Of a DNA stretch of 64,000 nucleotides, positions 8,207 through 17,156 are shown piece by piece. Position 1 is the first letter of the stretch. Each line of letters begins with the position of its first letter. Source of the stretch: Rurimicrobium sp040387755 (lineage in GTDB: Bacteria; Bacteroidota; Bacteroidia; Chitinophagales; Chitinophagaceae); assembly GCA_040387755.1 (NCBI GenBank), contig JAZKDB010000001.1, positions 682,001 through 746,000 on the forward strand. The letters run 5' to 3'. A program made the position numbers and the translations under genes. The notes under the pieces are model-generated. The model searched no databases. It saw nothing but the letters and a program-made list of their open reading frames with translations, and had not been told where the DNA came from.

Positions 8207-10453
8207 ATGAAGCCAACTGTTCGCAAACTCTGGAAATTTTTCTTGTTTTGTTTTTTAGCATTCAACCTGTTGGTGGCCCTCTTATGGTTTGGCCTTATTG
8301 GTGGCATGCCCTCTATTTCCGAGATTGAAAATCCATCCAGCGCCCTGTCTTCTGAAGTGCTGGCAACTGATGGAACCGTTATTGGCCGTTATTTTTTACA
8401 AGACCGTTCAAACAGCAAATACAAAGAAATTTCTCCTAATGTATTTAATGCTTTAATTGCCACCGAAGACGAACGTTTTGAAGATCATTCCGGAGTAGAT
8501 GGCGTAGCATTGATGCGTGCTGTTTTCTTTTTGGGTAAAAAAGGTGGAGGAAGTACCATTACCCAGCAATTGGCCAAAAACCTTTTTCCGCGGCGCAACC
8601 CCAACATGTTTACTATGCCCTTTATTAAATTGAAGGAGTGGGTACTGGCCGTCAAACTTGAAAAAAACTTAACCAAACACGAGATTATCACCCTTTATTT
8701 GAACACCGTTCCTTTCGGAGACAATGTATACGGTATCAAAAATGCCTCTAATACCTTTTTTAATGTAGCACCAGATAAGTTGAGTATTGATCAGGCAGCG
8801 GTTTTGATTGGAATGTTGAAAGGAAATACTTTATACAATCCGCGCCGCAATCCCGAACGTGCATTGGAACGCAGGAATGTAGTCATCAGTCAGATGGAAA
8901 AGTATGGTAAAATTTCGGCAGATGTAGCTGCTGAAAATAAAGCCAAACCTATCAAACTGGATTATCATAAACTGGATTATCATGAAGGTATAGCGCCTTA
9001 TTTCCGCCAGGTAGTAGAACTGGAAGTAAAAAAGATATGCAAAGACCTGAGAAAGGAAGATGGTTCGGAGTACAACATCTACAAAGATGGTTTGAAAATT
9101 TATACCACCCTGAATGTGACCATGCAGCGCTATGCCGAAGAAGCAGTAGCGCAGCATATGCGTGAATTACAGGCTTTGTTTGTTGGACAGGCCAAGTATA
9201 GAGATGGTAGTATTTTTAAAAATCATATGAACGATGTGAACAAGTCATTAAAGATGACAGATCGTTATGAAATACTGAAAGATGAAGGCAAAAAGGAAGA
9301 GGAAATCATGCGTGAATTAAGCAAGCCTGTAAAGATGAAAGTCTATACATGGAATAATGCTAAACGCATCAAAGACACTGTGATGAGCCCCAAAGATTCA
9401 GTAATGTACATGAAAATGTTCCTTCAAACAGGTTTTATGGCAATGGACCCATATACAGGTGAAGTAAGAGCCTGGGTGGGTGGTATCAATCATGATTATT
9501 TTCAGTTTGACCACGTCAATAAGAACACACGTCGGCAGGTAGGTTCTACCATCAAACCACTTTTGTATTGTTTGGCTATTGATAATGGATTTTCTCCATG
9601 CAGCACTATTCCTACCAATCCTGTTAGCTTTCCGGAGAAAGCCAATTATGATGCCAATGGAGGAAAGAACTACGGAAGTATGCCTATGCGCAGAGCGCTG
9701 GCTTTATCTGTGAATAATGCTGCTCTATACCTTATCAAGCAAGTAGGGCAGAATGCCTTTATTGATTTTGTGCATAAATGTGGTATTGAAGCAGACATTG
9801 TTAATCAACCCTCTATTGCATTAGGTGTTTCTGATATTTCGCTTTACGAAATGTTGAGAGCCTATACCATGTTCCCTACAGGAGGTATCAATACTCAGCC
9901 TGTGTTTATTTCTAAAATTGAAGATAAAAACGGTAACCTGTTGAAGTCCTTTGTGGCAGAGCAAAAGGAAATCATCAATGCCAATACGGCCTATAAAATG
10001 GTGCGTCTGATGCGTGGTGTTGTAGACCATGGTACTGCGGGCAGGATTCGCCATCGTTACAATATTCAAAGTGAGATTGCGGGTAAAACAGGTACTACCA
10101 ATAGTCAGGCGGATGCCTGGTTTATTGGCTACACCCCACAGATTCTCGCCGGTGCCTGGGTGGGTTGCGACGACCGTTATTTACGTTTCAGCAGTCAGGC
10201 TTTGGGTCAGGGTGCGGCATCTGCTTTACCGATATGGGCTTATTTTATGAAGCGTTGCTATGCCGACAAAACACTGAATATTAAGGCTGATGCCAAGTTT
10301 GAAGAACCGGCCGATTTCGATGATTGTGGCGGCACATACGACCAGACAAGCCTCGAAAGAAGTGGTGTAAACAGTCAGGGTTCTACTAATGCAGGAGAAG
10401 ACGAAGCCGAACCACAAGAGCAAGCGCCTACAATTCCGGAAAATGAATGGTAG
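8207..10453 (+). CDS. Bifunctional penicillin-binding protein 1A type
   Basis: This class A PBP polymerises glycan strands and cross-links peptides in the periplasm. A basic stretch and one transmembrane helix at the N-terminus (MKPTVRKLWKFFLFCFL) are followed by a GT51 transglycosylase domain with the catalytic 'ATEDERFEDHSGVD', 'GGSTITQQLAKN' and 'LEKNLTKHEIITLYLN' motifs. The transpeptidase domain has the three active-site motifs: STIK ('VGSTIKPLLY'), SVN ('LSVNNAAL') and KTG ('AGKTGTTNSQADAW'). The tail is acidic and proline/glutamate-rich. The longer reading from 8168 is rejected because a -7 box overlaps it; 8207 gives the usual N-terminus, 8192 is the alternative. It is followed by the HD gene 36 bases later. 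Confidence 0.95.
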   Translation: MKPTVRKLWKFFLFCFLAFNLLVALLWFGLIGGMPSISEIENPSSALSSEVLATDGTVIGRYFLQDRSNSKYKEISPNVFNALIATEDERFEDHSGVDGVALMRAVFFLGKKGGGSTITQQLAKNLFPRRNPNMFTMPFIKLKEWVLAVKLEKNLTKHEIITLYLNTVPFGDNVYGIKNASNTFFNVAPDKLSIDQAAVLIGMLKGNTLYNPRRNPERALERRNVVISQMEKYGKISADVAAENKAKPIKLDYHKLDYHEGIAPYFRQVVELEVKKICKDLRKEDGSEYNIYKDGLKIYTTLNVTMQRYAEEAVAQHMRELQALFVGQAKYRDGSIFKNHMNDVNKSLKMTDRYEILKDEGKKEEEIMRELSKPVKMKVYTWNNAKRIKDTVMSPKDSVMYMKMFLQTGFMAMDPYTGEVRAWVGGINHDYFQFDHVNKNTRRQVGSTIKPLLYCLAIDNGFSPCSTIPTNPVSFPEKANYDANGGKNYGSMPMRRALALSVNNAALYLIKQVGQNAFIDFVHKCGIEADIVNQPSIALGVSDISLYEMLRAYTMFPTGGINTQPVFISKIEDKNGNLLKSFVAEQKEIINANTAYKMVRLMRGVVDHGTAGRIRHRYNIQSEIAGKTGTTNSQADAWFIGYTPQILAGAWVGCDDRYLRFSSQALGQGAASALPIWAYFMKRCYADKTLNIKADAKFEEPADFDDCGGTYDQTSLERSGVNSQGSTNAGEDEAEPQEQAPTIPENEW

Positions 10454-10489
10454 TTTTTTGCGCAAGCATCACAGAAGAGTAAACATAGC

Positions 10490-11707
10490 ATGAAGAGTAA
10501 AATTATCAACGACCCTGTACATGGATTTTTAAGTTTTCCTGAACCCGAATTGATGCAGGTCATCGATCATCCATGGTTTCAGCGCTTACGCAATATTTCA
10601 CAAATGGGTGTGGCGCATACCGTGTATCCGGGAGCCGTTCATACTCGTTTTTTACACTCATTGGGTGCCTGTCACTTGATGGGCCAGGCTTTAGATGAAT
10701 TGCATTTCAAAGGCTTTGAGGTTTCTGTTAAGGAAAGAACGGCAGCCCGTCTGGCTATTTTATTGCACGATGTGGGTCATGGACCTTTTTCTCATGCATT
10801 GGAAAATTCATTATTAGGTGAAATTCATCACGAGGATGTCTCTAAAGTGATTATCCGGAAGATTAATCAGCAGTTTGGTGGGATTCTGGATACAGCATCA
10901 GAGATTTTTGATTTTTCTTACTCCAAAAAATACCTGCACCAATTGGTGTCCAGTCAACTGGATGTTGATCGTTTGGACTACCTGAGCAGGGATAGTTTTT
11001 ATTCGGGAGTTTCTGAAGGGGTGATTGGATATGACCGTATTTTGAAAATGCTAACAGTACATAATAATGAGTTGGCTGTTGAGGAAAAGGGAATTTATTC
11101 GATTGAAAAATTCATCATAGCCCGTCATATTATGTATTGGCAGGTTTATTTGCATAAGACAGTTTTGGGGGCCGAATTGCTGTTGGTCAATATTCTTAAA
11201 CGGGCTAAGGAATTAAGTATATCTGGAGTTCTATTATCTGCCAGTCCTGCTTTGAGTTATTTTCTCAACAATACAATCAGCAAAAAAGATTTGCAGGAAA
11301 AGGATGAAGTCATTGATTTGTTCTGCGATTTAGACGATGCCGATATTATTGTAGCCATAAAAGCCTGGGCTAAATCCGAAGACAGAATTCTGGCTACATT
11401 ATGCAAAATGCATTTGCAGCGTAAACTCTACAAAGTAGTATTTGACGCAGAAAACGAAGGTCAGTTGATGGAAATGAAAATGGAGAAAGCCCAAAAAGCA
11501 CTTCAGCTAAATGATGAAGAAATGAAGTATTTTGTGTTTACGGGCACTACATCCAACAGTACTTACAACGCTGCAGATGCACGTATCAATATTGCTTTGA
11601 AAGATGGAACTGTTTGTAATCTTGCCGATATGCAGCATTCATTGGTGAATGAAAAAGTAGCCCAAACAGTGACTAAACGCTATTTGTGTTATTATAAAGC
11701 GGACTAG
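10490..11707 (+). CDS. HD-domain phosphohydrolase (dGTPase/SAMHD1-like)
   Basis: The 405-aa protein shows the metal-binding HD set: 'RFLHSLGACHLM' (first His), 'LAILLHDVGHGPFSHALE' (HD pair) and 'SSQLDVDRLDYLSRDSFYSG' (last Asp). The N-terminus 'INDPVHGFLSFPEPELMQVIDHPWFQRLRNISQMG' is typical of the SAMHD1/YdhJ-type family, whose members hydrolyse deoxynucleoside triphosphates or related nucleotides; I quote it as two recognisable blocks rather than a proof of substrate. It lies downstream of the PBP gene and is probably cotranscribed. The substrate is unknown. Confidence 0.88.
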   Translation: MKSKIINDPVHGFLSFPEPELMQVIDHPWFQRLRNISQMGVAHTVYPGAVHTRFLHSLGACHLMGQALDELHFKGFEVSVKERTAARLAILLHDVGHGPFSHALENSLLGEIHHEDVSKVIIRKINQQFGGILDTASEIFDFSYSKKYLHQLVSSQLDVDRLDYLSRDSFYSGVSEGVIGYDRILKMLTVHNNELAVEEKGIYSIEKFIIARHIMYWQVYLHKTVLGAELLLVNILKRAKELSISGVLLSASPALSYFLNNTISKKDLQEKDEVIDLFCDLDDADIIVAIKAWAKSEDRILATLCKMHLQRKLYKVVFDAENEGQLMEMKMEKAQKALQLNDEEMKYFVFTGTTSNSTYNAADARINIALKDGTVCNLADMQHSLVNEKVAQTVTKRYLCYYKAD

Positions 11708-11711
11708 TTTT

Positions 11712-12491
11712 TTACCTCAATAAAAACTCATCCCGGTCATTCAAAAAAGGAAATTTATTCCGGTATTCCTGAAGAATAGAATGTTTAAAAGAATAAGTGA
11801 GAACGGTTTCCTGATGGGTTTCTTTGATCAATAATTCACCTACAGGGCTATAAATGCTGCTGTTTCCGATATATTGATGCCCATTACCATCTGTGCCTAC
11901 CCGGTTTACGCCAACAACAAAACTCATATTTTCGATCGCCCTGGCCTTCAGTAATGTTTCCCAGATGTCGTTGCGTTGTACCGGCCAGTTGGCCACATAT
12001 AGCAAGATATCATAATCATCTGTATTGCGTGCCCAAACCGGGAAGCGAAGGTCGTAACAGACCTGAAGACAGATTTTCCAGCCATTGACCGAGGCAATCA
12101 TTCTTTTATTGCCAGGGGTATAATGTTCGTTTTCTCCGGCGTAGGAAAACAAATGGCGTTTATTGTAGAAAGCAAGTTCTCCATTGGGCAATGCCCAAAT
12201 CAGTCGGTTATAATATTGTCCTTCTTCTTCAATAATCAGGCTGCCAGCTATTATTGAACGTTTTTTGGCAGATTGTTCCTTCATCCAATTTACGGTATCC
12301 CCATCCATTGGTTCTGCTCGCGTTTGTGGCGACATACTAAAGCCTGTACTAAACATTTCGGGCAATACGATGATGTGTTGTTTGCCTTGCAATGCACTGA
12401 TTTTAGCTTCCAGCAAACGCATATTTTCTTTTGGATTTTCCCAAACAATATCCGTTTGCAGCAGACTGATATTTAAATCGCTTTTTACCAT
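11712..12491 (-). CDS. Carbon-nitrogen hydrolase, omega-amidase (YafV) type
   Basis: The nitrilase-superfamily triad is complete: Glu45 in 'VLPEMFSTGFSM', Lys111 in 'FYNKRHLFSYAGE' and Cys145 in 'LQVCYDLRFPVWARN'. The short 259-aa length and the 'CYDLRFPVWARN' and 'FVVGVNRVGTDGNG' blocks match the omega-amidase/YafV branch, which removes ammonia from alpha-ketoglutaramate and ketosuccinamate as metabolite repair. Divergent from polX; the two starts are 34 bases apart and share a compact promoter region. The stop is 4 bases from that of the HD gene. A TATCTTTA box lies 4 bases before the start codon. Confidence 0.9.
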   Translation of the reverse strand: MVKSDLNISLLQTDIVWENPKENMRLLEAKISALQGKQHIIVLPEMFSTGFSMSPQTRAEPMDGDTVNWMKEQSAKKRSIIAGSLIIEEEGQYYNRLIWALPNGELAFYNKRHLFSYAGENEHYTPGNKRMIASVNGWKICLQVCYDLRFPVWARNTDDYDILLYVANWPVQRNDIWETLLKARAIENMSFVVGVNRVGTDGNGHQYIGNSSIYSPVGELLIKETHQETVLTYSFKHSILQEYRNKFPFLNDRDEFLLR

Positions 12492-12495
12492 TGTG

Positions 12496-12503
12496 TAAAG
12501 ATA
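12496..12503 (-). promoter_or_regulatory. -7-like box TATCTTTA of the nitrilase gene
   Basis: This differs from TAnnTTTG only in the last base and lies 4 bases before the minus-strand ATG at 12491, which predicts a leaderless transcript. Confidence 0.5.
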
Positions 12504-12513
12504 ATTGCTTCCT

Positions 12514-12521
12514 TATTTTTG
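12514..12521 (+). promoter_or_regulatory. -7 box TATTTTTG of polX, leaderless arrangement
   Basis: An exact TAnnTTTG match ends 4 bases before the ATG at 12526. It also overlaps the upstream TTG at 12505, arguing against that codon as start. Confidence 0.6.
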
Positions 12522-12525
12522 TACC

Positions 12526-14208
12526 ATGACTAATTCAGATATTTCAGAGTTTTTTTCAGCTTTATCCAGATTGATGGATTTACATGCTGAAGATAGTTTT
12601 AAGGCTAAGTCTTACAGTATTGCTGCATATAATATAGATCAGCTTGAGGCTAATCTGGCAGATATGGATGATGCTGCCATGCGCGCGGCTAAAGGTATTG
12701 GAGCTTCTACTGCAAACAAAATCAGAGAGATTCTGGATACGGGTAAACTTGCTCAACTGGATGAAATCCTGAACAGAACGCCTGTTGGGGTGCTGGACAT
12801 TATGAAAATCAAAGGGCTCGGACCTAAAAAGGTGCGTGTTATTTGGAAGGAAATGGGCATAGAGAGTGTGGGCGAACTGGAATATGCCTGCCACGAAAAT
12901 CGACTGGCTACTTTTAAAGGTTTTGGTCAGAAAACACAGGAAGCGGTTTTGCAAAATATTGCTTTTATCCGCAACAGTCAGGGTTATCAGCTTTGGGCAT
13001 CTACTGAGGCTACAGCTCATAATTGGATTGCCCGTCTGAAACAATCATTTCCACAATATCAATTTGTATTGACAGGTGCATTTTTCAGACAATTTGAAAC
13101 TTTATCTCAGATTGAAATCGTGAGTGATTTGCCTTCCGATACCTTGCCCAGGCTTTGGGCAAATGTTCCCGGGATAGTGATGGAAAGCAATGGTGATTCA
13201 CTAATACTGAAGATGCCGGATAATATTCCCATAAAATTCTACTTTACTGAAAAGTCAAAAGTATCCGTTACCCAGTTCCGAAATGCCTGTAGCGAAGCCT
13301 TTCTAACGGCATTTGAGCAACAATTTAGCATTCTAGAACAGGCAATCAACGAGCAAGAGATTTTTATACAAAATAAGTTGCAATACATTCCCGCTCCTTT
13401 GCGCGAAACCTCAGCAATTTTACAAGCAGCAGCTTTAAATAATATCCCTAAACTGATAGTGCAGGAGGATATTAAAGGCATTATTCACTCCCACTCAAAA
13501 TGGAGTGATGGTCAGGAAACTCTGGAAACAATGGTGCAACACGCCATCAGCAAAGGTTTACAATATCTTGTGATCAGCGATCACTCGCAGGCGGCTTATT
13601 ATGCCAGCGGATTAACACCAGATAGGGTAGCCGCTCAGCATATAGAGATTGAGGCTTTGAATGAAAAGTATAAACCCTTCAAAATTTTTAAAAGTATAGA
13701 GGCGGATATCCTGAATGATGGCAGCCTGGATTATGATGATTCCGTTTTGTCTACATTTGATTTGGTGATTGCTTCAGTACACAGCAACCTTAAGATGAGC
13801 CAGGAGAAGGCGATGCAACGTGTGTTGACCGCCATTCAAAATCCTTTTACCACAATTCTGGGTCATCCTACAGGAAGACTTCTGTTGTCGCGGGAAGGCT
13901 ATCCACTGGACCATAAAATGATTATTGATGCCTGCGCTGATTATGATGTGGTGATAGAAATCAATGCACATCCCCGCCGTCTGGATTTGGATTGGCGCTG
14001 GATAGAATATGCTCTCGAAAAAGGAGTGTTATTGTCGATTAATCCGGATGCCCACTCACTGGCCGGATTTGATGATGTATATTATGGTTGCAAGATTGCT
14101 CAGAAAGGTGGCTTAACACCCGAAAAGAACCTCAGTAGTTTTTCTTTGGCCGAAATGGAGCAATTTGTTGAATTAAAAAAGAGAAAACGTAATTTGCAGC
14201 CCTTATGA
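12526..14208 (+). CDS. polX: PolX-family protein with PHP phosphoesterase; polymerase site degenerate
   Basis: Domain order is that of bacterial PolX: an N-terminal helix-hairpin-helix 8-kDa-like region ('AAKGIGASTANKIREILDTG'), a second HhH ('IKGLGPKKVRVIWKEMGI'), a central nucleotidyltransferase-like region, and a C-terminal PHP domain from about residue 320 ('IIHSHSKWSDG', 'VISDHSQAAYY', 'LGHPTGRLLLSREGY', 'NPDAHSLAGF') with metal-binding histidines and aspartates preserved. In canonical PolX the palm has a GS...GDxD motif; here it reads G184-A185 and S194-Q195-I196-E197, and the strand where the third aspartate is expected reads I236-K237-F238. The polymerase activity is probably lost while the phosphoesterase/exonuclease site is intact. 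The start is ATG 12526, set by the -7 box. It overlaps trpS by 4 bases. Confidence 0.9.
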   Translation: MTNSDISEFFSALSRLMDLHAEDSFKAKSYSIAAYNIDQLEANLADMDDAAMRAAKGIGASTANKIREILDTGKLAQLDEILNRTPVGVLDIMKIKGLGPKKVRVIWKEMGIESVGELEYACHENRLATFKGFGQKTQEAVLQNIAFIRNSQGYQLWASTEATAHNWIARLKQSFPQYQFVLTGAFFRQFETLSQIEIVSDLPSDTLPRLWANVPGIVMESNGDSLILKMPDNIPIKFYFTEKSKVSVTQFRNACSEAFLTAFEQQFSILEQAINEQEIFIQNKLQYIPAPLRETSAILQAAALNNIPKLIVQEDIKGIIHSHSKWSDGQETLETMVQHAISKGLQYLVISDHSQAAYYASGLTPDRVAAQHIEIEALNEKYKPFKIFKSIEADILNDGSLDYDDSVLSTFDLVIASVHSNLKMSQEKAMQRVLTAIQNPFTTILGHPTGRLLLSREGYPLDHKMIIDACADYDVVIEINAHPRRLDLDWRWIEYALEKGVLLSINPDAHSLAGFDDVYYGCKIAQKGGLTPEKNLSSFSLAEMEQFVELKKRKRNLQPL

Positions 14209-15203
14209 GCAAAGAGATTGTGGTGAGCGGCATTCGCTCTACCGGATATTTACATTTAGGAAATTACTTTGGCGCGATGCGCAATTATGTCAAAATGCAG
14301 GAAGACTATAATTGCTATTTTTTTGTGGCCGATTATCACTCGTTGACCACGCACCCCGACCCGAAAGATTTACGTGCCAATGTTTATCGTGTTGTGGCTG
14401 AGAATGTCGCCTGTGGCCTTGATCCAGATAAAGTGGCTTTGTATGCACAAAGTGATATCCCTGAAATACCTGAGCTGTATTTGATGCTCAATATGCTGGC
14501 CTACAAAGGTGAACTGGAAAAGGTGCCCACTTTTAAAGATAAAGTGCGTCTGAATCCGGATAATGTAAATGCAGGTCTATTGACATACCCGGTGTTGATG
14601 ACGGCCGATATTTTAATTCATAAAGCATTGCATGTACCGGTGGGTAAAGATCAGGAGCAACATATTGAAATGGCCCGAAACTTTGCTCAGCGTTTTAATC
14701 ATCGTTATGGAGACTTGTTTCCTGAACCGCATCCTTTTAATTTTGGCAGCAATCTTGTAAAGGTGCCTAGTCTGGATGGAAATGGCAAAATGAGCAAAAG
14801 TGAAAACATGAATGCCACTTTGTTTTTGGCAGATGACGATGATACGATTCGTAAAAAAGTAATGAAAGCCAAAACCGATTCGGGACCAACAGAGCCCAAC
14901 AGCGAAATGCCGGAATATATTCAGAATGTATTTCAGTTATTAAATCTGGTTTCAAGCGAAGAAGTGGTCGCGTCGTTTACCAAAAACTATAATGAATGCA
15001 ACATCCGTTATGGCGACCTTAAAAAGCAATTAGCCGAGGATATGGTCACCTTTATAGCACCTATCCGCGAGCGGGCACAAGCTTTGCAGGCAGACGAAGC
15101 ACAGATTCAAAAGATATTGAAAGAAGGTGCTGAAAAGGCCCGTGAGAGTGCTTCAAAGACCATTGCCGAAGCAAGAAAAGCAATTGGGATTAGTTACTAT
15201 TAA
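14205..15203 (+). CDS. trpS: Tryptophanyl-tRNA synthetase
   Basis: The enzyme charges tRNA-Trp. The class I signatures are visible: the HIGH-equivalent 'GYLHLGNYFGAM' (residues 14-25) and the KMSKS loop 'GKMSKSEN'. The intervening 'YHSLTTHPDP' and 'PVGKDQEQHIEMARN' blocks are typical of bacterial TrpRS, and the 332-aa length is normal. The ATG overlaps the polX stop (ATGA), so the two are cotranscribed and probably coupled. Confidence 0.97.
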   Translation: MSKEIVVSGIRSTGYLHLGNYFGAMRNYVKMQEDYNCYFFVADYHSLTTHPDPKDLRANVYRVVAENVACGLDPDKVALYAQSDIPEIPELYLMLNMLAYKGELEKVPTFKDKVRLNPDNVNAGLLTYPVLMTADILIHKALHVPVGKDQEQHIEMARNFAQRFNHRYGDLFPEPHPFNFGSNLVKVPSLDGNGKMSKSENMNATLFLADDDDTIRKKVMKAKTDSGPTEPNSEMPEYIQNVFQLLNLVSSEEVVASFTKNYNECNIRYGDLKKQLAEDMVTFIAPIRERAQALQADEAQIQKILKEGAEKARESASKTIAEARKAIGISYY

Positions 15204-15224
15204 GTCTTTGATTTTATTAAAATG

Positions 15225-15259
15225 AAAACCCGCAAAGAATAGTTTTTTTGCGGGTTTTA
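15225..15259. terminator. Bidirectional terminator between trpS and lptC
   Basis: AAAACCCGCAAA and TTTGCGGGTTTT form a 12-bp stem with A and T tracts on both sides, between two convergent genes. Confidence 0.85.
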
Positions 15260-15280
15260 TTATTGTATTGCTCTGGTTTT

Positions 15281-15874
15281 TTATTTCGGAATCTCTTTGT
15301 CATCCACCGAAATATTGCCTTTCAGGTTGTTGATTTTATACCACGAAAAATCGGCATTGGCTTCAAGTCCCTGACCATACATTACCTGATTGGGCGGGGT
15401 GGTAATGGTTACTTTTTTATCCGTATAAAACTTATCCAGTTTTTGATTCCAGACCAGTTCTTCGGTATTTAGTTTTTCCCCTTTCTTATTTACCACACAA
15501 ACATTTTCTCTCACAATTACATTTCCTTCAAGCTCGTAAATACGCGCCGAAACCGAGGTTAGTGTACTTTCTACTTTCAGGCTGTCATTCAAAAATTCTA
15601 CCTTTAAACCTTTCTTTATATCAGCATATGGTGGTTTTGCTGCTTCATTGCGCAAAAATTCTTTGGCATAAATGACGGCCTTCATCTGCCCTTTGTCGCT
15701 ATAATATAATGTTACGTCCGTGGCCTTGTCCAGTTGATGAGATTTTGAGTTACCTGTCAGGTTTTCAATCTCTTCATTTGTATTCCTACACCCGATGGCA
15801 GCAATGCAAAACAAAATGCCCGAAAAAAAGTTTCGGGCAAGTGAAATTGTTTGAGATGAGCAATTACTATTCAT
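15281..15874 (-). CDS. lptC: LPS export periplasmic protein LptC
   Basis: The 197-aa protein starts with a lipoprotein-like signal ('GILFCIAAIGCRNTNEE', the Cys being the likely lipidation site). The body follows the LptC beta-jellyroll pattern: 'VTLYYSDKGQMKAVIYAKEF', 'KGLKVEFLNDSLKVESTLTS', 'ARIYELEGNVIVRENVCVVN', 'GEKLNTEELVWNQKLDKFYT'. LptC bridges the inner-membrane LptBFG complex to the LptA periplasmic bridge. The start overlaps the stop of the upstream outer-membrane protein gene by 8 bases. Confidence 0.88.
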   Translation of the reverse strand: MNSNCSSQTISLARNFFSGILFCIAAIGCRNTNEEIENLTGNSKSHQLDKATDVTLYYSDKGQMKAVIYAKEFLRNEAAKPPYADIKKGLKVEFLNDSLKVESTLTSVSARIYELEGNVIVRENVCVVNKKGEKLNTEELVWNQKLDKFYTDKKVTITTPPNQVMYGQGLEANADFSWYKINNLKGNISVDDKEIPK

Positions 15875-17156
15875 ATTTGCGTTTTACAAACCAGCTTTTG
15901 TCGTTAAACGATATGCCTAAAGAAAAACGGATGAAGTTTTGTTGAATGCTTGTGGCAGATTGTTTTCCCATTTGACCAATCTCAAATGCTGTATGGATTC
16001 TGTCAGTTGATCTTTTGAAAGGAAGGCTTAAACCAAATGTTGCAGCATAATAAGTAGCTTGTTTGTTATTGATACGCACAAAATCCTGGCCATAATAAAA
16101 TCCTGCACGGTAGCTAACCCTTTGCCAGTAGTTATAGAGGCTTAGTGAATTAGGTGTATACTCTCCACCGATACTCAGTTTATAAGCTTTGCTGCCTATC
16201 GAGTCAATAATGTTCTGGTTGTTGAACTGGCTCCAGTTGGTTGTTTTATAATTTACACCCAAAGACCATTTATCGCTTTTGCTTAATTGAACCCCGAAAG
16301 TATACGAGCCGGGCAATGTGATTGATTCTTTGATTCCTTTTTTCGAAAAAGAAGTGTCTGAGCCAGTGGTGTCACTTGCATAAAATGGATGAGCAATCCA
16401 GTATTCACTTAATTCTGTGTTGAGACTTTGCTGAAGGTTTGCCTGAATACCGAAGTTAATTACATAATCCTTTGCAAATGTCTTTTCATACATCGCCCCA
16501 AGCTTTGTGTATATGCCACCAATACTGCTGTATCTTGAAAATTCGGAATTGTTCAGATTGTATGCTGTAGATGTAGTTTTGAACCAACTTGCCTGACGAA
16601 TAGTGCCAAAAATGTATCCAACGTTGGCTCCAATACTAAAGCCTTTATATTTTCCGGCACCACCAATGAAAAAGTAATTTGTTCCACCATCGCCTGTATA
16701 ACTGGTAGATGTAGGGCCAATCAGGGTTTGCATTGTGTCATATAAAGAATACCCAACTTTGGTTTGTGGTCGGAAACCAATCAGCATACCTGCATATTTA
16801 CCCATTGGCACAGCAATATTCAGATAAGAGAGAGAAGCTGCACCGGTTTGGTATTTACCATTATTGGATAATATAGTTCTTCTTCTGCCTTCTCCACCTG
16901 CTTCGTAGGTCATGTGTTTAATATGAGCGTAAGATGCAGGGTTGTCTGTATTAATAATATAAGGGTCGGCATAAGCAGCTGTAATGCTGCCCATTGCCTT
17001 CAAAGCAGGATTGATAGCATTGTATTCGTCTCCCAATCCATATCTGGAATAGGGCGAATTTTCAAAGGGTCTGTCAATATTTTGTGCCAAAAGCTTTGGC
17101 ATACCCAAAAAAGGTAAGCTGGCAAAAAGTAAAACCTTAGCGGGTTTGAGGAACAT
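15867..17156 (-). CDS. Outer-membrane beta-barrel protein in coaX-lptC operon
   Basis: A signal peptide ending in 'GMPKLLAQ' is followed by 'ENSPYSRYGLGDEYN', an N-terminus found in a Bacteroidetes family of FadL/PorV-like barrels. The rest is alternating amphipathic strands with aromatic ends, finishing 'FSLGISFNDKSWFVKRKYE', as expected for a porin-like barrel of about 410 mature residues. Its place between coaX and lptC, with overlaps on both sides (20 and 8 bases), is consistent with a role in envelope biogenesis, but the function is not established. Confidence 0.8.
   Translation of the reverse strand: MFLKPAKVLLFASLPFLGMPKLLAQNIDRPFENSPYSRYGLGDEYNAINPALKAMGSITAAYADPYIINTDNPASYAHIKHMTYEAGGEGRRRTILSNNGKYQTGAASLSYLNIAVPMGKYAGMLIGFRPQTKVGYSLYDTMQTLIGPTSTSYTGDGGTNYFFIGGAGKYKGFSIGANVGYIFGTIRQASWFKTTSTAYNLNNSEFSRYSSIGGIYTKLGAMYEKTFAKDYVINFGIQANLQQSLNTELSEYWIAHPFYASDTTGSDTSFSKKGIKESITLPGSYTFGVQLSKSDKWSLGVNYKTTNWSQFNNQNIIDSIGSKAYKLSIGGEYTPNSLSLYNYWQRVSYRAGFYYGQDFVRINNKQATYYAATFGLSLPFKRSTDRIHTAFEIGQMGKQSATSIQQNFIRFSLGISFNDKSWFVKRKYE

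Noticed and set aside
12505..12525. TTG start for polX
   Set aside because: The TAnnTTTG box overlaps it, and ATG 12526 starts the recognisable N-terminus.
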